NCBI RefSeq assembly: GCF_018687715.1
Contig: NC_056762.1
Span: 19,709,364 to 19,773,363 of the forward strand
DNA length: 64,000 nt
Source: Carya illinoinensis
Lineage: Eukaryota; Streptophyta; Magnoliopsida; Fagales; Juglandaceae
Reading direction: 5' to 3'
The notes under the pieces are model-generated. The model was not told the origin of the DNA. It ran no database searches and worked only from the letters and a program-made list of their open reading frames with translations. Of the stretch, positions 43,957 to 55,053 are shown piece after piece (positions within the stretch are counted from its first letter, which is position 1; the number at the start of each line of letters is the position of its first letter). Both the position numbers and the translations under genes were made by a program.

Positions 43957-44075
43957 GGGTGCGATCATACCAGCACTAATGCACCGGATCCCATCAGAAC
44001 TCCGCAGTTAAGCGCGCTTGGGCGAGAGTAGTACTAGGATGGGTGACCTCCTGGGAAGTCCTCGTGTTGCACCCC
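43957..44075 (+). rRNA. 5S rRNA gene 145 (D unit)
   Basis: D unit, 308 bp; T59C. Confidence 0.97.
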
Positions 44076-44264
44076 CCCTTTTTATTTTTACCGCATCTCC
44101 GGTCGGATGGACCGGAACGACAACCGGGCAATGGATTCTTAGGAAAATCGCACCGACCCCATCGCGTAGCAATGGGTATCGATCAGATCGCCGGTTGGCA
44201 TGGGATAGGCATGGTGCGGCTAGGTCGTAATAGGATTATATTAGTTTTTCGCTGGTAGCATGAT

Positions 44265-44383
44265 GGGTGCGATCATAGCGGCACTAATGCACCGGATCCC
44301 ATCAGAACTCCGCAGTTAAGCGTGCTTGGGCGAGAGTAGTACTAGGATGGGTGACCTCCTGGGAAGTCCTCGTGTTGCACCCC
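44265..44383 (+). rRNA. 5S rRNA gene 146 (S unit)
   Basis: S unit, 297 bp; C14G and A16G. Confidence 0.97.
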
Positions 44384-44561
44384 CCCTTTTTATTTTTACC
44401 GCATCTCCGGTCGGATGGACCGGAACGACAACCGGGCAATGGATTCTTAGGAAAATCGCACCGACCCCATCGCTATCAATCAGATCGCCGGTTGGCATGG
44501 GATAGGCAGGGTGCGGCTAGGTCGTAATAGGATTATATTAGTTTTTCGCTGGTAGCATGAT

Positions 44562-44680
44562 GGGTGCGATCATACCAGCACTAATGCACCGGATCCCATC
44601 AGAACTCCGCAGTTAAGCGTGCTTGGGCGAGAGTAGTACTAGGATGGGTGACCTCCTGGGAAGTCCTCGTGTTGCACCCC
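44562..44680 (+). rRNA. 5S rRNA gene 147 (A7 unit)
   Basis: A7 unit, 308 bp; consensus gene. Confidence 0.97.
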
Positions 44681-44869
44681 CCCTTTTAATTTTTACCGCA
44701 TCTCTGGTCGGATGGACCGGAACGAGAACCAGGGAATGGATTTTTAGGAAAATCGCACCGACCCCATCGCGTAGCAATGGGTATCGGTCAGATCGCCGGT
44801 TGGCATGAGATAGGCAGGGTGCGGCTAGGTCGTAATAGGATTATATTAGTTTTTTGCTGGTAGCATGAT

Positions 44870-44988
44870 GGGTGCGATCATACCAGCACTAATGCACTGG
44901 ATCCCATCAGAACTTCGCAGTTAAGCGTGCTTGGGCGAGAGTAGTACTAGGATGGGTGACCTCCTGGGAAGTCCTCGTGTTGCACCCC
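44870..44988 (+). rRNA. 5S rRNA gene 148 (D/A mosaic unit)
   Basis: 308 bp, same mosaic as unit 84; C29T and C46T; C to T at -15. Confidence 0.97.
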
Positions 44989-45177
44989 CCCTTTTTATTT
45001 TTACCGCATCTCCGGTCGGATGGACCGGAACGACAACCGGGCAATGGATTCTTAGGAAAATCGCACCGACCCCATCGCGTAGCAATGGGTATCGATCAGA
45101 TCGCCGGTTGGCATGAGATAGGCAGGGTGCGGCTAGGTCGTAATAGGATTATATTAGTTTTTCGCTGGTAGCATGAT

Positions 45178-45296
45178 GGGTGCGATCATACCAGCACTAA
45201 TGCACCGGATCCCATCAGAACTCCGCAGTTAAGCGTGCTTGGGCGAGAGTAGTACTAGGATGGGTGACCTCCTGGGAAGTCCTCGTGTTGCACCCC
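45178..45296 (+). rRNA. 5S rRNA gene 149 (D unit)
   Basis: D unit, 308 bp; consensus gene. Confidence 0.97.
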
Positions 45297-45485
45297 CCCT
45301 TTTTATTTTTACCGCATCTCCGGTCGGATGGACCGGAACGACAACCGGGCAATGGATTCTTAGGAAAATCGCACCGACCCCATCGCGTAGCAATGGGTAT
45401 CGATCAGATCGCCGGTTGGCATGGGATAGGCATGGTGCGGCTAGGTCGTAATAGGATTATATTAGTTTTTCGCTGGTAGCATGAT

Positions 45486-45604
45486 GGGTGCGATCATACC
45501 AGCACTAATGCACCGGATCCCATCAGAACTCCGCAGTTAAGCGTGCTTGGGCGAGAGTAGTACTAGGATGGGTGACCTCCTGGGAAGTCCTCGTGTTGCA
45601 CCCC
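45486..45604 (+). rRNA. 5S rRNA gene 150 (D unit)
   Basis: D unit, 308 bp; consensus gene. Confidence 0.97.
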
Positions 45605-45793
45605 CCCTTTTTATTTTTACCGCATCTCCGGTCGGATGGACCGGAACGACAACCGGGCAATGGATTCTTAGGAAAATCGCACCGACCCCATCGCGTAGCA
45701 ATGGGTATCGATCAGATCGCCGGTTGGCATGGGATAGGCATGGTGCGGCTAGGTCGTAATAGGATTATATTAGTTTTTCGCTGGTAGCATGAT

Positions 45794-45912
45794 GGGTGCG
45801 ATCATACCAGCACTAATGCACCGGATCCCATCAGAACTCCGCAGTTAAGCGTGCTTGGGCGAGAGTAGTACTAGGATGGGTGACCTCCTGGGAAGTCCTC
45901 GTGTTGCACCCC
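45794..45912 (+). rRNA. 5S rRNA gene 151 (A7 unit)
   Basis: A7 unit, 308 bp; consensus gene. Confidence 0.97.
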
Positions 45913-46101
45913 CCCTTTTAATTTTTACCGCATCTCTGGTCGGATGGACCGGAACGAGAACCAGGGAATGGATTTTTAGGAAAATCGCACCGACCCCATC
46001 GCGTAGCAATGGGTATCGGTCAGATCGCCGGTTGGCATGAGATAGGCAGGGTGCGGCTAGGTCGTAATAGGATTATATTAGTTTTTTGCTGGTAGCATGA
46101 T

Positions 46102-46220
46102 GGGTGCGATCATACCAGCACTAATGCACTGGATCCCATCAGAACTTCGCAGTTAAGCGTGCTTGGGCGAGAGTAGTACTAGGATGGGTGACCTCCTGGG
46201 AAGTCCTCGTGTTGCACCCC
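46102..46220 (+). rRNA. 5S rRNA gene 152 (S unit)
   Basis: S unit, 297 bp; C29T and C46T; C to T at -15. Confidence 0.97.
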
Positions 46221-46398
46221 CCCTTTTTATTTTTACCGCATCTCCGGTCGGATGGACCGGAACGACAACCGGGCAATGGATTCTTAGGAAAATCGCACCG
46301 ACCCCATCGCTATCAATCAGATCGCCAGTTGGCATGGGATAGGCAGGGTGCGGCTAGGTCGTAATAGGATTATATTAGTTTTTCGCTGGTAGCATGAT

Positions 46399-46517
46399 GG
46401 GTGCGATCATACCAGCACTAATGCACCGGATCCCATCAGAACTCCGCAGTTAAGCGTGCTTGGGCGAGAGTAGTACTAGGATGGGTGACCTCCTGGGAAG
46501 TCCTCGTGTTGCACCCC
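46399..46517 (+). rRNA. 5S rRNA gene 153 (D unit)
   Basis: D unit, 308 bp; consensus gene. Confidence 0.97.
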
Positions 46518-46706
46518 CCCTTTTTATTTTTACCGCATCTCCGGTCGGATGGACCGGAACGACAACCGGGCAATGGATTCTTAGGAAAATCGCACCGACC
46601 CCATCGCGTAGCAATGGGTATCGATCAGATCGCCGGTTGGCATGGGATAGGCATGGTGCGGCTAGGTCGTAATAGGATTATATTAGTTTTTCGCTGGTAG
46701 CATGAT

Positions 46707-46825
46707 GGGTGCGATCATACCAGCACTAATGCACCGGATCCCATCAGAACTCCGCAGTTAAGCGTGCTTGGGCGAGAGTAGTACTAGGATGGGTGACCTC
46801 CTGGGAAGTCCTCGTGTTGCACCCC
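46707..46825 (+). rRNA. 5S rRNA gene 154 (S unit)
   Basis: S unit, 297 bp, GCGGGTAGG variant; consensus gene. Confidence 0.97.
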
Positions 46826-47003
46826 CCCTTTTTATTTTTACCGCATCTCCGGTCGGATGGACCGGAACGACAACCGGGCAATGGATTCTTAGGAAAATCG
46901 CACCGACCCCATCGCTATCAATCAGATCGCCAGTTGGCATGGGATAGGCAGGGTGCGGGTAGGTCGTAATAGGATTATATTAGTTTTTCGCTGGTAGCAT
47001 GAT

Positions 47004-47122
47004 GGGTGCGATCATACCAGCACTAATGCACCGGATCCCATCAGAACTCCGCAGTTAAGCGTGCTTGGGCGAGAGTAGTACTAGGATGGGTGACCTCCTG
47101 GGAAGTCCTCGTGTTGCACCCC
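47004..47122 (+). rRNA. 5S rRNA gene 155 (A6 unit)
   Basis: A6 unit, 307 bp; consensus gene. Confidence 0.97.
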
Positions 47123-47310
47123 CCTTTTAATTTTTACCGCATCTCTGGTCGGATGGACCGGAACGAGAACCAGGGAATGGATTTTTAGGAAAATCGCACC
47201 GACCCCATCGCGTAGCAATGGGTATCGGTCAGATCGCCGGTTGGCATGAGATAGGCAGGGTGCGGCTAGGTCGTAATAGGATTATATTAGTTTTTCGCTG
47301 GTAGCATGAT

Positions 47311-47429
47311 GGGTGCGATCATACCAGCACTAATGCACCGGATCCCATCAGAACTCCGCAGTTAAGCGCGCTTGGGCGAGAGTAGTACTAGGATGGGTGA
47401 CCTCCTGGGAAGTCCTCGTGTTGCACCCC
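47311..47429 (+). rRNA. 5S rRNA gene 156 (D unit)
   Basis: D unit, 308 bp; T59C. Confidence 0.97.
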
Positions 47430-47618
47430 CCCTTTTTATTTTTACCGCATCTCCGGTCGGATGGACCGGAACGACAACCGGGCAATGGATTCTTAGGAAA
47501 ATCGCACCGACCCCATCGCGTAGCAATGGGTATCGATCAGATCGCCGGTTGGCATGGGATAGGCATGGTGCGGCTAGGTCGTAATAGGATTATATTAGTT
47601 TTTCGCTGGTAGCATGAT

Positions 47619-47737
47619 GGGTGCGATCATAGCAGCACTAATGCACCGGATCCCATCAGAACTCCGCAGTTAAGCGTGCTTGGGCGAGAGTAGTACTAGG
47701 ATGGGTGACCTCCTGGGAAGTCCTCGTGTTGCACCCC
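47619..47737 (+). rRNA. 5S rRNA gene 157 (S unit)
   Basis: S unit, 297 bp; C14G. Confidence 0.97.
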
Positions 47738-47915
47738 CCCTTTTTATTTTTACCGCATCTCCGGTCGGATGGACCGGAACGACAACCGGGCAATGGATTC
47801 TTAGGAAAATCGCACCGACCCCATCGCTATCAATCAGATCGCCGGTTGGCATGGGATAGGCAGGGTGCGGCTAGGTCGTAATAGGATTATATTAGTTTTT
47901 CGCTGGTAGCATGAT

Positions 47916-48034
47916 GGGTGCGATCATACCAGCACTAATGCACCGGATCCCATCAGAACTCCGCAGTTAAGCGTGCTTGGGCGAGAGTAGTACTAGGATG
48001 GGTGACCTCCTGGGAAGTCCTCGTGTTGCACCCC
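47916..48034 (+). rRNA. 5S rRNA gene 158 (A7 unit)
   Basis: A7 unit, 308 bp; consensus gene. Confidence 0.97.
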
Positions 48035-48223
48035 CCCTTTTAATTTTTACCGCATCTCTGGTCGGATGGACCGGAACGAGAACCAGGGAATGGATTTTTA
48101 GGAAAATCGCACCGACCCCATCGCGTAGCAATGGGTATCGGTCAGATCGCCGGTTGGCATGAGATAGGCAGGGTGCGGCTAGGTCGTAATAGGATTATAT
48201 TAGTTTTTCGCTGGTAGCATGAT

Positions 48224-48342
48224 GGGTGCGATCATACCAGCACTAATGCACTGGATCCCATCAGAACTCCGCAGTTAAGCGTGCTTGGGCGAGAGTAGTA
48301 CTAGGATGGGTGACCTCCTGGGAAGTCCTCGTGTTGCACCCC
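48224..48342 (+). rRNA. 5S rRNA gene 159 (D unit)
   Basis: D unit, 308 bp; C29T. Confidence 0.97.
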
Positions 48343-48531
48343 CCCTTTTTATTTTTACCGCATCTCCGGTCGGATGGACCGGAACGACAACCGGGCAATG
48401 GATTCTTAGGAAAATCGCACCGACCCCATCGCGTAGCAATGGGTATCGATCAGATCGCCGGTTGGCATGGGATAGGCATGGTGCGGCTAGGTCGTAATAG
48501 GATTATATTAGTTTTTCGCTGGTAGCATGAT

Positions 48532-48650
48532 GGGTGCGATCATACCTGCACTAATGCACCGGATCCCATCAGAACTCCGCAGTTAAGCGTGCTTGGGCGA
48601 GAGTAGTACTAGGATGGGTGACCTCCTGGGAAGTCCTCGTGTTGCACCCC
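48532..48650 (+). rRNA. 5S rRNA gene 160 (D unit)
   Basis: D unit, 308 bp, GCGATGG variant; A16T. Confidence 0.97.
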
Positions 48651-48839
48651 CCCTTTTTATTTTTACCGCATCTCCGGTCGGATGGACCGGAACGACAACC
48701 GGGCAATGGATTCTTAGGAAAATCGCACCGACCCCATCGCGTAGCGATGGGTATCGATCAGATCGCCGGTTGGCATGGGATAGGCATGGTGCGGCTAGGT
48801 CGTAATAGGATTATATTAGTTTTTCGCTGGTAGCATGAT

Positions 48840-48958
48840 GGGTGCGATCATACCAGCACTAATGCACCGGATCCCATCAGAACTCCGCAGTTAAGCGTGC
48901 TTGGGCGAGAGTAGTACTAGGATGGGTGACCTCCTGGGAAGTCCTCGTGTTGCACCCC
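48840..48958 (+). rRNA. 5S rRNA gene 161 (S unit)
   Basis: S unit, 297 bp, CACCAACCC variant; consensus gene. Confidence 0.97.
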
Positions 48959-49136
48959 CCCTTTTTATTTTTACCGCATCTCCGGTCGGATGGACCGGAA
49001 CGACAACCGGGCAATGGATTCTTAGGAAAATCGCACCAACCCCATCGCTATCAATCAGATCGCCAGTTGGCATGGGATAGGCAGGGTGCGGCTAGGTCGT
49101 AATAGGATTATATTAGTTTTTCGCTGGTAGCATGAT

Positions 49137-49255
49137 GGGTGCGATCATACCAGCACTAATGCACCGGATCCCATCAGAACTCCGCAGTTAAGCGTGCTTG
49201 GGCGAGAGTAGTACTAGGATGGGTGACCTCCTGGGAAGTCCTCGTGTTGCACCCC
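49137..49255 (+). rRNA. 5S rRNA gene 162 (A7 unit)
   Basis: A7 unit, 308 bp; consensus gene. Confidence 0.97.
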
Positions 49256-49444
49256 CCCTTTTAATTTTTACCGCATCTCTGGTCGGATGGACCGGAACGA
49301 GAACCAGGGAATGGATTTTTAGGAAAATCGCACCGACCCCATCGCGTAGCAATGGGTATCGGTCAGATCGCCGGTTGGCATGAGATAGGCAGGGTGCGGC
49401 TAGGTCGTAATAGGATTATATTAGTTTTTCGCTGGTAGCATGAT

Positions 49445-49563
49445 GGGTGCGATCATACCAGCACTAATGCACCGGATCCCATCAGAACTCCGCAGTTAAG
49501 CGTGCTTGGGCGAGAGTAGTACTAGGATGGGTGACCTCCTGGGAAGTCCTCGTGTTGCACCCC
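49445..49563 (+). rRNA. 5S rRNA gene 163 (V unit)
   Basis: V unit, 308 bp; consensus gene. Confidence 0.97.
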
Positions 49564-49752
49564 CCCTTTTTATTTTTACCGTATCTCCGGTCGGATGGAC
49601 CGGAACGAGAACCGGGCAATGGATTCTTAGGAAAATCGCACCGACCCCATCGCGTAGCAATGGGTATCGATCTGATCGCCGGTTGGCATGGGATAGGCAG
49701 GGTGCGGCTAGGTCGTAATAGGATTATATTAGTTTTTCGCTGGTAGCATGAT

Positions 49753-49871
49753 GGGTGCGATCATACCAGCACTAATGCACCGGATCCCATCAGAACTCCG
49801 CAGTTAAGCGTGCTTGGGCGAGAGTAGTACTAGGATGGGTGACCTCCTGGGAAGTCCTCGTGTTGCACCCC
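49753..49871 (+). rRNA. 5S rRNA gene 164 (F unit)
   Basis: F unit, 308 bp, with the GCGATGG marker; consensus gene. Confidence 0.97.
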
Positions 49872-50060
49872 CCTTTTTTATTTTTACCGCATCTCCGGTC
49901 GGATGGACCGGAACGAGAACCGGGCAATGGATTCTTAGGAAAATCGCACCGACCCCATCGCGTAGCGATGGGTATCGATCAGATCGCCGGTTGGCATGGG
50001 ATAGGCAGGGTGCGGCTAGGTCGTAATAGGATTATATTAGTTTTTCGCTGGTAGCATGAT

Positions 50061-50179
50061 GGGTGCGATCATACCAGCACTAATGCACCGGATCCCATCA
50101 GAACTCCGCAGTTAAGCGTGCTTGGGCGAGAGTAGTACTAGGATGGGTGACCTCCTGGGAAGTCCTCGTGTTGCACCCC
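50061..50179 (+). rRNA. 5S rRNA gene 165 (D unit)
   Basis: D unit, 308 bp, ending in AATAAGATT; consensus gene. Confidence 0.97.
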
Positions 50180-50368
50180 CCCTTTTTATTTTTACCGCAT
50201 CTCCGGTCGGATGGACCGGAACGACAACCGGGCAATGGATTCTTAGGAAAATCGCACCGACCCCATCGCGTAGCAATGGGTATCGATCAGATCGCCGGTT
50301 GGCATGGGATAGGCATGGTGCGGCTAGGTCGTAATAAGATTATATTAGTTTTTCGCTGGTAGCATGAT

Positions 50369-50487
50369 GGGTGCGATCATACCAGCACTAATGCACTGGA
50401 TCCCATCAGAACTTCGCAGTTAAGCGTGCTTGGGCGAGAGTTGTACTAGGATGGGTGACCTCCTGGGAAGTCCTCGTGTTGCACCCC
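50369..50487 (+). rRNA. 5S rRNA gene 166 (S unit)
   Basis: S unit, 297 bp; C29T, C46T and private A74T (50442); G to A at -32. Confidence 0.95.
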
Positions 50488-50665
50488 CCCTTTTTATTTT
50501 TACCGCATCTCCGGTCGGATGGACCGGAACGACAACCGGGCAATGGATTCTTAGGAAAATCGCACCGACCCCATCGCTATCAATCAGATCGCCAGTTGGC
50601 ATGGGATAGGCAGGGTGCGGCTAGGTCGTAATAGGATTATATTAGTTTTTCGCTGGTAGCATGAT

Positions 50666-50784
50666 GGGTGCGATCATACCAGCACTAATGCACCGGATCC
50701 CATCAGAACTCCGCAGTTAAGCGTGCTTGGGCGAGAGTAGTACTAGGATGGGTGACCTCCTGGGAAGTCCTCGTGTTGCACCCC
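50666..50784 (+). rRNA. 5S rRNA gene 167 (A7 unit)
   Basis: A7 unit, 308 bp; consensus gene. Confidence 0.97.
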
Positions 50785-50973
50785 CCCTTTTAATTTTTAC
50801 CGCATCTCTGGTCGGATGGACCGGAACGAGAACCAGGGAATGGATTTTTAGGAAAATCGCACCGACCCCATCGCGTAGCAATGGGTATCGGTCAGATCGC
50901 CGGTTGGCATGAGATAGGCAGGGTGCGGCTAGGTCGTAATAGGATTATATTAGTTTTTCGCTGGTAGCATGAT

Positions 50974-51092
50974 GGGTGCGATCATACCAGCACTAATGCA
51001 CCGGATCCCATCAGAACTCCGCAGTTAAGCGTGCTTGGGCGAGAGTAGTACTAGGATGGGTGACCTCCTGGGAAGTCCTCGTGTTGCACCCC
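50974..51092 (+). rRNA. 5S rRNA gene 168 (D unit)
   Basis: D unit, 308 bp, GCGATGG variant; consensus gene. Confidence 0.97.
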
Positions 51093-51281
51093 CCCTTTTT
51101 ATTTTTACCGCATCTCCGGTCGGATGGACCGGAACGACAACCGGGCAATGGATTCTTAGGAAAATCGCACCGACCCCATCGCGTAGCGATGGGTATCGAT
51201 CAGATCGCCGGTTGGCATGGGATAGGCATGGTGCGGCTAGGTCGTAATAGGATTATATTAGTTTTTCGCTGGTAGCATGAT

Positions 51282-51400
51282 GGGTGCGATCATACCAGCA
51301 CTAATGCACCGGATCCCATCAGAACTCCGCAGTTAAGCGTGCTTGGGCGAGAGTAGTACTAGGATGGGTGACCTCCTGGGAAGTCCTCGTGTTGCACCCC
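51282..51400 (+). rRNA. 5S rRNA gene 169 (S unit)
   Basis: S unit, 297 bp, CACCAACCC variant; consensus gene. Confidence 0.97.
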
Positions 51401-51578
51401 CCCTTTTTATTTTTACCGCATCTCCGGTCGGATGGACCGGAACGACAACCGGGCAATGGATTCTTAGGAAAATCGCACCAACCCCATCGCTATCAATCAG
51501 ATCGCCAGTTGGCATGGGATAGGCAGGGTGCGGCTAGGTCGTAATAGGATTATATTAGTTTTTCGCTGGTAGCATGAT

Positions 51579-51697
51579 GGGTGCGATCATACCAGCACTA
51601 ATGCACCGGATCCCATCAGAACTCCGCAGTTAAGCGTGCTTGGGCGAGAGTAGTACTAGGATGGGTGACCTCCTGGGAAGTCCTCGTGTTGCACCCC
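51579..51697 (+). rRNA. 5S rRNA gene 170 (A7 unit)
   Basis: A7 unit, 308 bp; consensus gene. Confidence 0.97.
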
Positions 51698-51886
51698 CCC
51701 TTTTAATTTTTACCGCATCTCTGGTCGGATGGACCGGAACGAGAACCAGGGAATGGATTTTTAGGAAAATCGCACCGACCCCATCGCGTAGCAATGGGTA
51801 TCGGTCAGATCGCCGGTTGGCATGAGATAGGCAGGGTGCGGCTAGGTCGTAATAGGATTATATTAGTTTTTCGCTGGTAGCATGAT

Positions 51887-52005
51887 GGGTGCGATCATAC
51901 CAGCACTAATGCACCGGATCCCATCAGAACTCCGCAGTTAAGCGTGCTTGGGCGAGAGTAGTACTAGGATGGGTGACCTCCTGGGAAGTCCTCGTGTTGC
52001 ACCCC
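51887..52005 (+). rRNA. 5S rRNA gene 171 (D unit)
   Basis: D unit, 308 bp; consensus gene. Confidence 0.97.
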
Positions 52006-52194
52006 CCCTTTTTATTTTTACCGCATCTCCGGTCGGATGGACCGGAACGACAACCGGGCAATGGATTCTTAGGAAAATCGCACCGACCCCATCGCGTAGC
52101 AATGGGTATCGATCAGATCGCCGGTTGGCATGGGATAGGCATGGTGCGGCTAGGTCGTAATAGGATTATATTAGTTTTTCGCTGGTAGCATGAT

Positions 52195-52313
52195 GGGTGC
52201 GATCATAGCAGCACTAATGCACCGGATCCCATCAGAACTCCGCAGTTAAGCGTGCTTGGGCGAGAGTAGTACTAGGATGGGTGACCTCCTGGGAAGTCCT
52301 CGTGTTGCACCCC
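52195..52313 (+). rRNA. 5S rRNA gene 172 (D unit)
   Basis: D unit, 308 bp, GCGATGG variant; C14G. Confidence 0.97.
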
Positions 52314-52502
52314 CCCTTTTTATTTTTACCGCATCTCCGGTCGGATGGACCGGAACGACAACCGGGCAATGGATTCTTAGGAAAATCGCACCGACCCCAT
52401 CGCGTAGCGATGGGTATCGATCAGATCGCCGGTTGGCATGGGATAGGCATGGTGCGGCTAGGTCGTAATAGGATTATATTAGTTTTTCGCTGGTAGCATG
52501 AT

Positions 52503-52621
52503 GGGTGCGATCATACCAGCACTAATGCACCGGATCCCATCAGAACTCCGCAGTTAAGCGTGCTTGGGCGAGAGTAGTACTAGGATGGGTGACCTCCTGG
52601 GAAGTCCTCGTGTTGCACCCC
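52503..52621 (+). rRNA. 5S rRNA gene 173 (D unit)
   Basis: D unit, 308 bp, ending in AATAAGATT; consensus gene. Confidence 0.97.
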
Positions 52622-52810
52622 CCCTTTTTATTTTTACCGCATCTCCGGTCGGATGGACCGGAACGACAACCGGGCAATGGATTCTTAGGAAAATCGCACC
52701 GACCCCATCGCGTAGCAATGGGTATCGATCAGATCGCCGGTTGGCATGGGATAGGCATGGTGCGGCTAGGTCGTAATAAGATTATATTAGTTTTTCGCTG
52801 GTAGCATGAT

Positions 52811-52929
52811 GGGTGCGATCATACCAGCACTAATGCACTGGATCCCATCAGAACTTCGCAGTTAAGCGTGCTTGGGCGAGAGTAGTACTAGGATGGGTGA
52901 CCTCCTGGGAAGTCCTCGTGTTGCACCCC
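52811..52929 (+). rRNA. 5S rRNA gene 174 (S unit)
   Basis: S unit, 297 bp; C29T and C46T; G to A at -32. Confidence 0.97.
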
Positions 52930-53107
52930 CCCTTTTTATTTTTACCGCATCTCCGGTCGGATGGACCGGAACGACAACCGGGCAATGGATTCTTAGGAAA
53001 ATCGCACCGACCCCATCGCTATCAATCAGATCGCCAGTTGGCATGGGATAGGCAGGGTGCGGCTAGGTCGTAATAGGATTATATTAGTTTTTCGCTGGTA
53101 GCATGAT

Positions 53108-53226
53108 GGGTGCGATCATACCAGCACTAATGCACCGGATCCCATCAGAACTCCGCAGTTAAGCGTGCTTGGGCGAGAGTAGTACTAGGATGGGTGACCT
53201 CCTGGGAAGTCCTCGTGTTGCACCCC
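53108..53226 (+). rRNA. 5S rRNA gene 175 (A7 unit)
   Basis: A7 unit, 308 bp; consensus gene. Confidence 0.97.
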
Positions 53227-53415
53227 CCCTTTTAATTTTTACCGCATCTCTGGTCGGATGGACCGGAACGAGAACCAGGGAATGGATTTTTAGGAAAATC
53301 GCACCGACCCCATCGCGTAGCAATGGGTATCGGTCAGATCGCCGGTTGGCATGAGATAGGCAGGGTGCGGCTAGGTCGTAATAGGATTATATTAGTTTTT
53401 CGCTGGTAGCATGAT

Positions 53416-53534
53416 GGGTGCGATCATACCAGCACTAATGCACCGGATCCCATCAGAACTCCGCAGTTAAGCGTGCTTGGGCGAGAGTAGTACTAGGATG
53501 GGTGACCTCCTGGGAAGTCCTCGTGTTGCACCCC
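53416..53534 (+). rRNA. 5S rRNA gene 176 (D unit)
   Basis: D unit, 308 bp; consensus gene. Confidence 0.97.
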
Positions 53535-53723
53535 CCCTTTTTATTTTTACCGCATCTCCGGTCGGATGGACCGGAACGACAACCGGGCAATGGATTCTTA
53601 GGAAAATCGCACCGACCCCATCGCGTAGCAATGGGTATCGATCAGATCGCCGGTTGGCATGGGATAGGCATGGTGCGGCTAGGTCGTAATAGGATTATAT
53701 TAGTTTTTCGCTGGTAGCATGAT

Positions 53724-53842
53724 GGGTGCGATCATACCAGCACTAATGCACCGGATCCCATCAGAACTCCGCAGTTAAGCGTGCTTGGGCGAGCGTAGTA
53801 CTAGGATGGGTGACCTCCTGGGAAGTCCTCGTGTTGCACCCC
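53724..53842 (+). rRNA. 5S rRNA gene 177 (S8 unit)
   Basis: S8 unit, 298 bp; A71C (53794) in the intermediate element. Confidence 0.95.
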
Positions 53843-54021
53843 CCCCTTTTTATTTTTACCGCATCTCCGGTCGGATGGACCGGAACGACAACCGGGCAAT
53901 GGATTCTTAGGAAAATCGCACCGACCCCATCGCTATCAATCAGATCGCCAGTTGGCATGGGATAGGCAGGGTGCGGCTAGGTCGTAATAGGATTATATTA
54001 GTTTTTCGCTGGTAGCATGAT

Positions 54022-54140
54022 GGGTGCGATCATACCAGCACTAATGCACCGGATCCCATCAGAACTCCGCAGTTAAGCGTGCTTGGGCGAGAGTAGTACT
54101 AGGATGGGTGACCTCCTGGGAAGTCCTCGTGTTGCACCCC
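54022..54140 (+). rRNA. 5S rRNA gene 178 (A7 unit)
   Basis: A7 unit, 308 bp; consensus gene. Confidence 0.97.
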
Positions 54141-54329
54141 CCCTTTTAATTTTTACCGCATCTCTGGTCGGATGGACCGGAACGAGAACCAGGGAATGGA
54201 TTTTTAGGAAAATCGCACCGACCCCATCGCGTAGCAATGGGTATCGGTCAGATCGCCGGTTGGCATGAGATAGGCAGGGTGCGGCTAGGTCGTAATAGGA
54301 TTATATTAGTTTTTCGCTGGTAGCATGAT

Positions 54330-54448
54330 GGGTGCGATCATACCAGCACTAATGCACCGGATCCCATCAGAACTCCGCAGTTAAGCGTGCTTGGGCGAGA
54401 GTAGTACTAGGATGGGTGACCTCCTGGGAAGTCCTCGTGTTGCACCCC
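54330..54448 (+). rRNA. 5S rRNA gene 179 (D unit)
   Basis: D unit, 308 bp; consensus gene. Confidence 0.97.
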
Positions 54449-54637
54449 CCCTTTTTATTTTTACCGCATCTCCGGTCGGATGGACCGGAACGACAACCGG
54501 GCAATGGATTCTTAGGAAAATCGCACCGACCCCATCGCGTAGCAATGGGTATCGATCAGATCGCCGGTTGGCATGGGATAGGCATGGTGCGGCTAGGTCG
54601 TAATAGGATTATATTAGTTTTTCGCTGGTAGCATGAT

Positions 54638-54756
54638 GGGTGCGATCATAGCAGCACTAATGCACCGGATCCCATCAGAACTCCGCAGTTAAGCGTGCTT
54701 GGGCGAGAGTAGTACTAGGATGGGTGACCTCCTGGGAAGTCCTCGTGTTGCACCCC
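54638..54756 (+). rRNA. 5S rRNA gene 180 (S unit)
   Basis: S unit, 297 bp, GGCTGGGTGCGG variant; C14G. Confidence 0.97.
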
Positions 54757-54934
54757 CCCTTTTTATTTTTACCGCATCTCCGGTCGGATGGACCGGAACG
54801 ACAACCGGGCAATGGATTCTTAGGAAAATCGCACCGACCCCATCGCTATCAATCAGATCGCCGGTTGGCATGGGATAGGCTGGGTGCGGCTAGGTCGTAA
54901 TAGGATTATATTAGTTTTTCGCTGGTAGCATGAT

Positions 54935-55053
54935 GGGTGCGATCATACCAGCACTAATGCACCGGATCCCATCAGAACTCCGCAGTTAAGCGTGCTTGGG
55001 CGAGAGTAGTACTAGGATGGGTGACCTCCTGGGAAGTCCTCGTGTTGCACCCC
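54935..55053 (+). rRNA. 5S rRNA gene 181 (A6 unit)
   Basis: A6 unit, 307 bp; consensus gene. Confidence 0.97.

Larger units (their letters stand above)
42737..44264 (+). repeat. 5-unit tandem duplication, copy 2 (units 141-145)
   Basis: This is the second copy. Its first gene carries C14G plus A16G, unlike gene 136, which places the crossover within or near that gene. Confidence 0.9.
43957..50060 (+). repeat. large block, copy 2 (units 145-164)
   Basis: This 6104 bp block is the partner of 24461-31477 and lacks the extra trimer. Unit 164 has GCGATGG where its partner 103 has GCAATGG. Confidence 0.9.
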
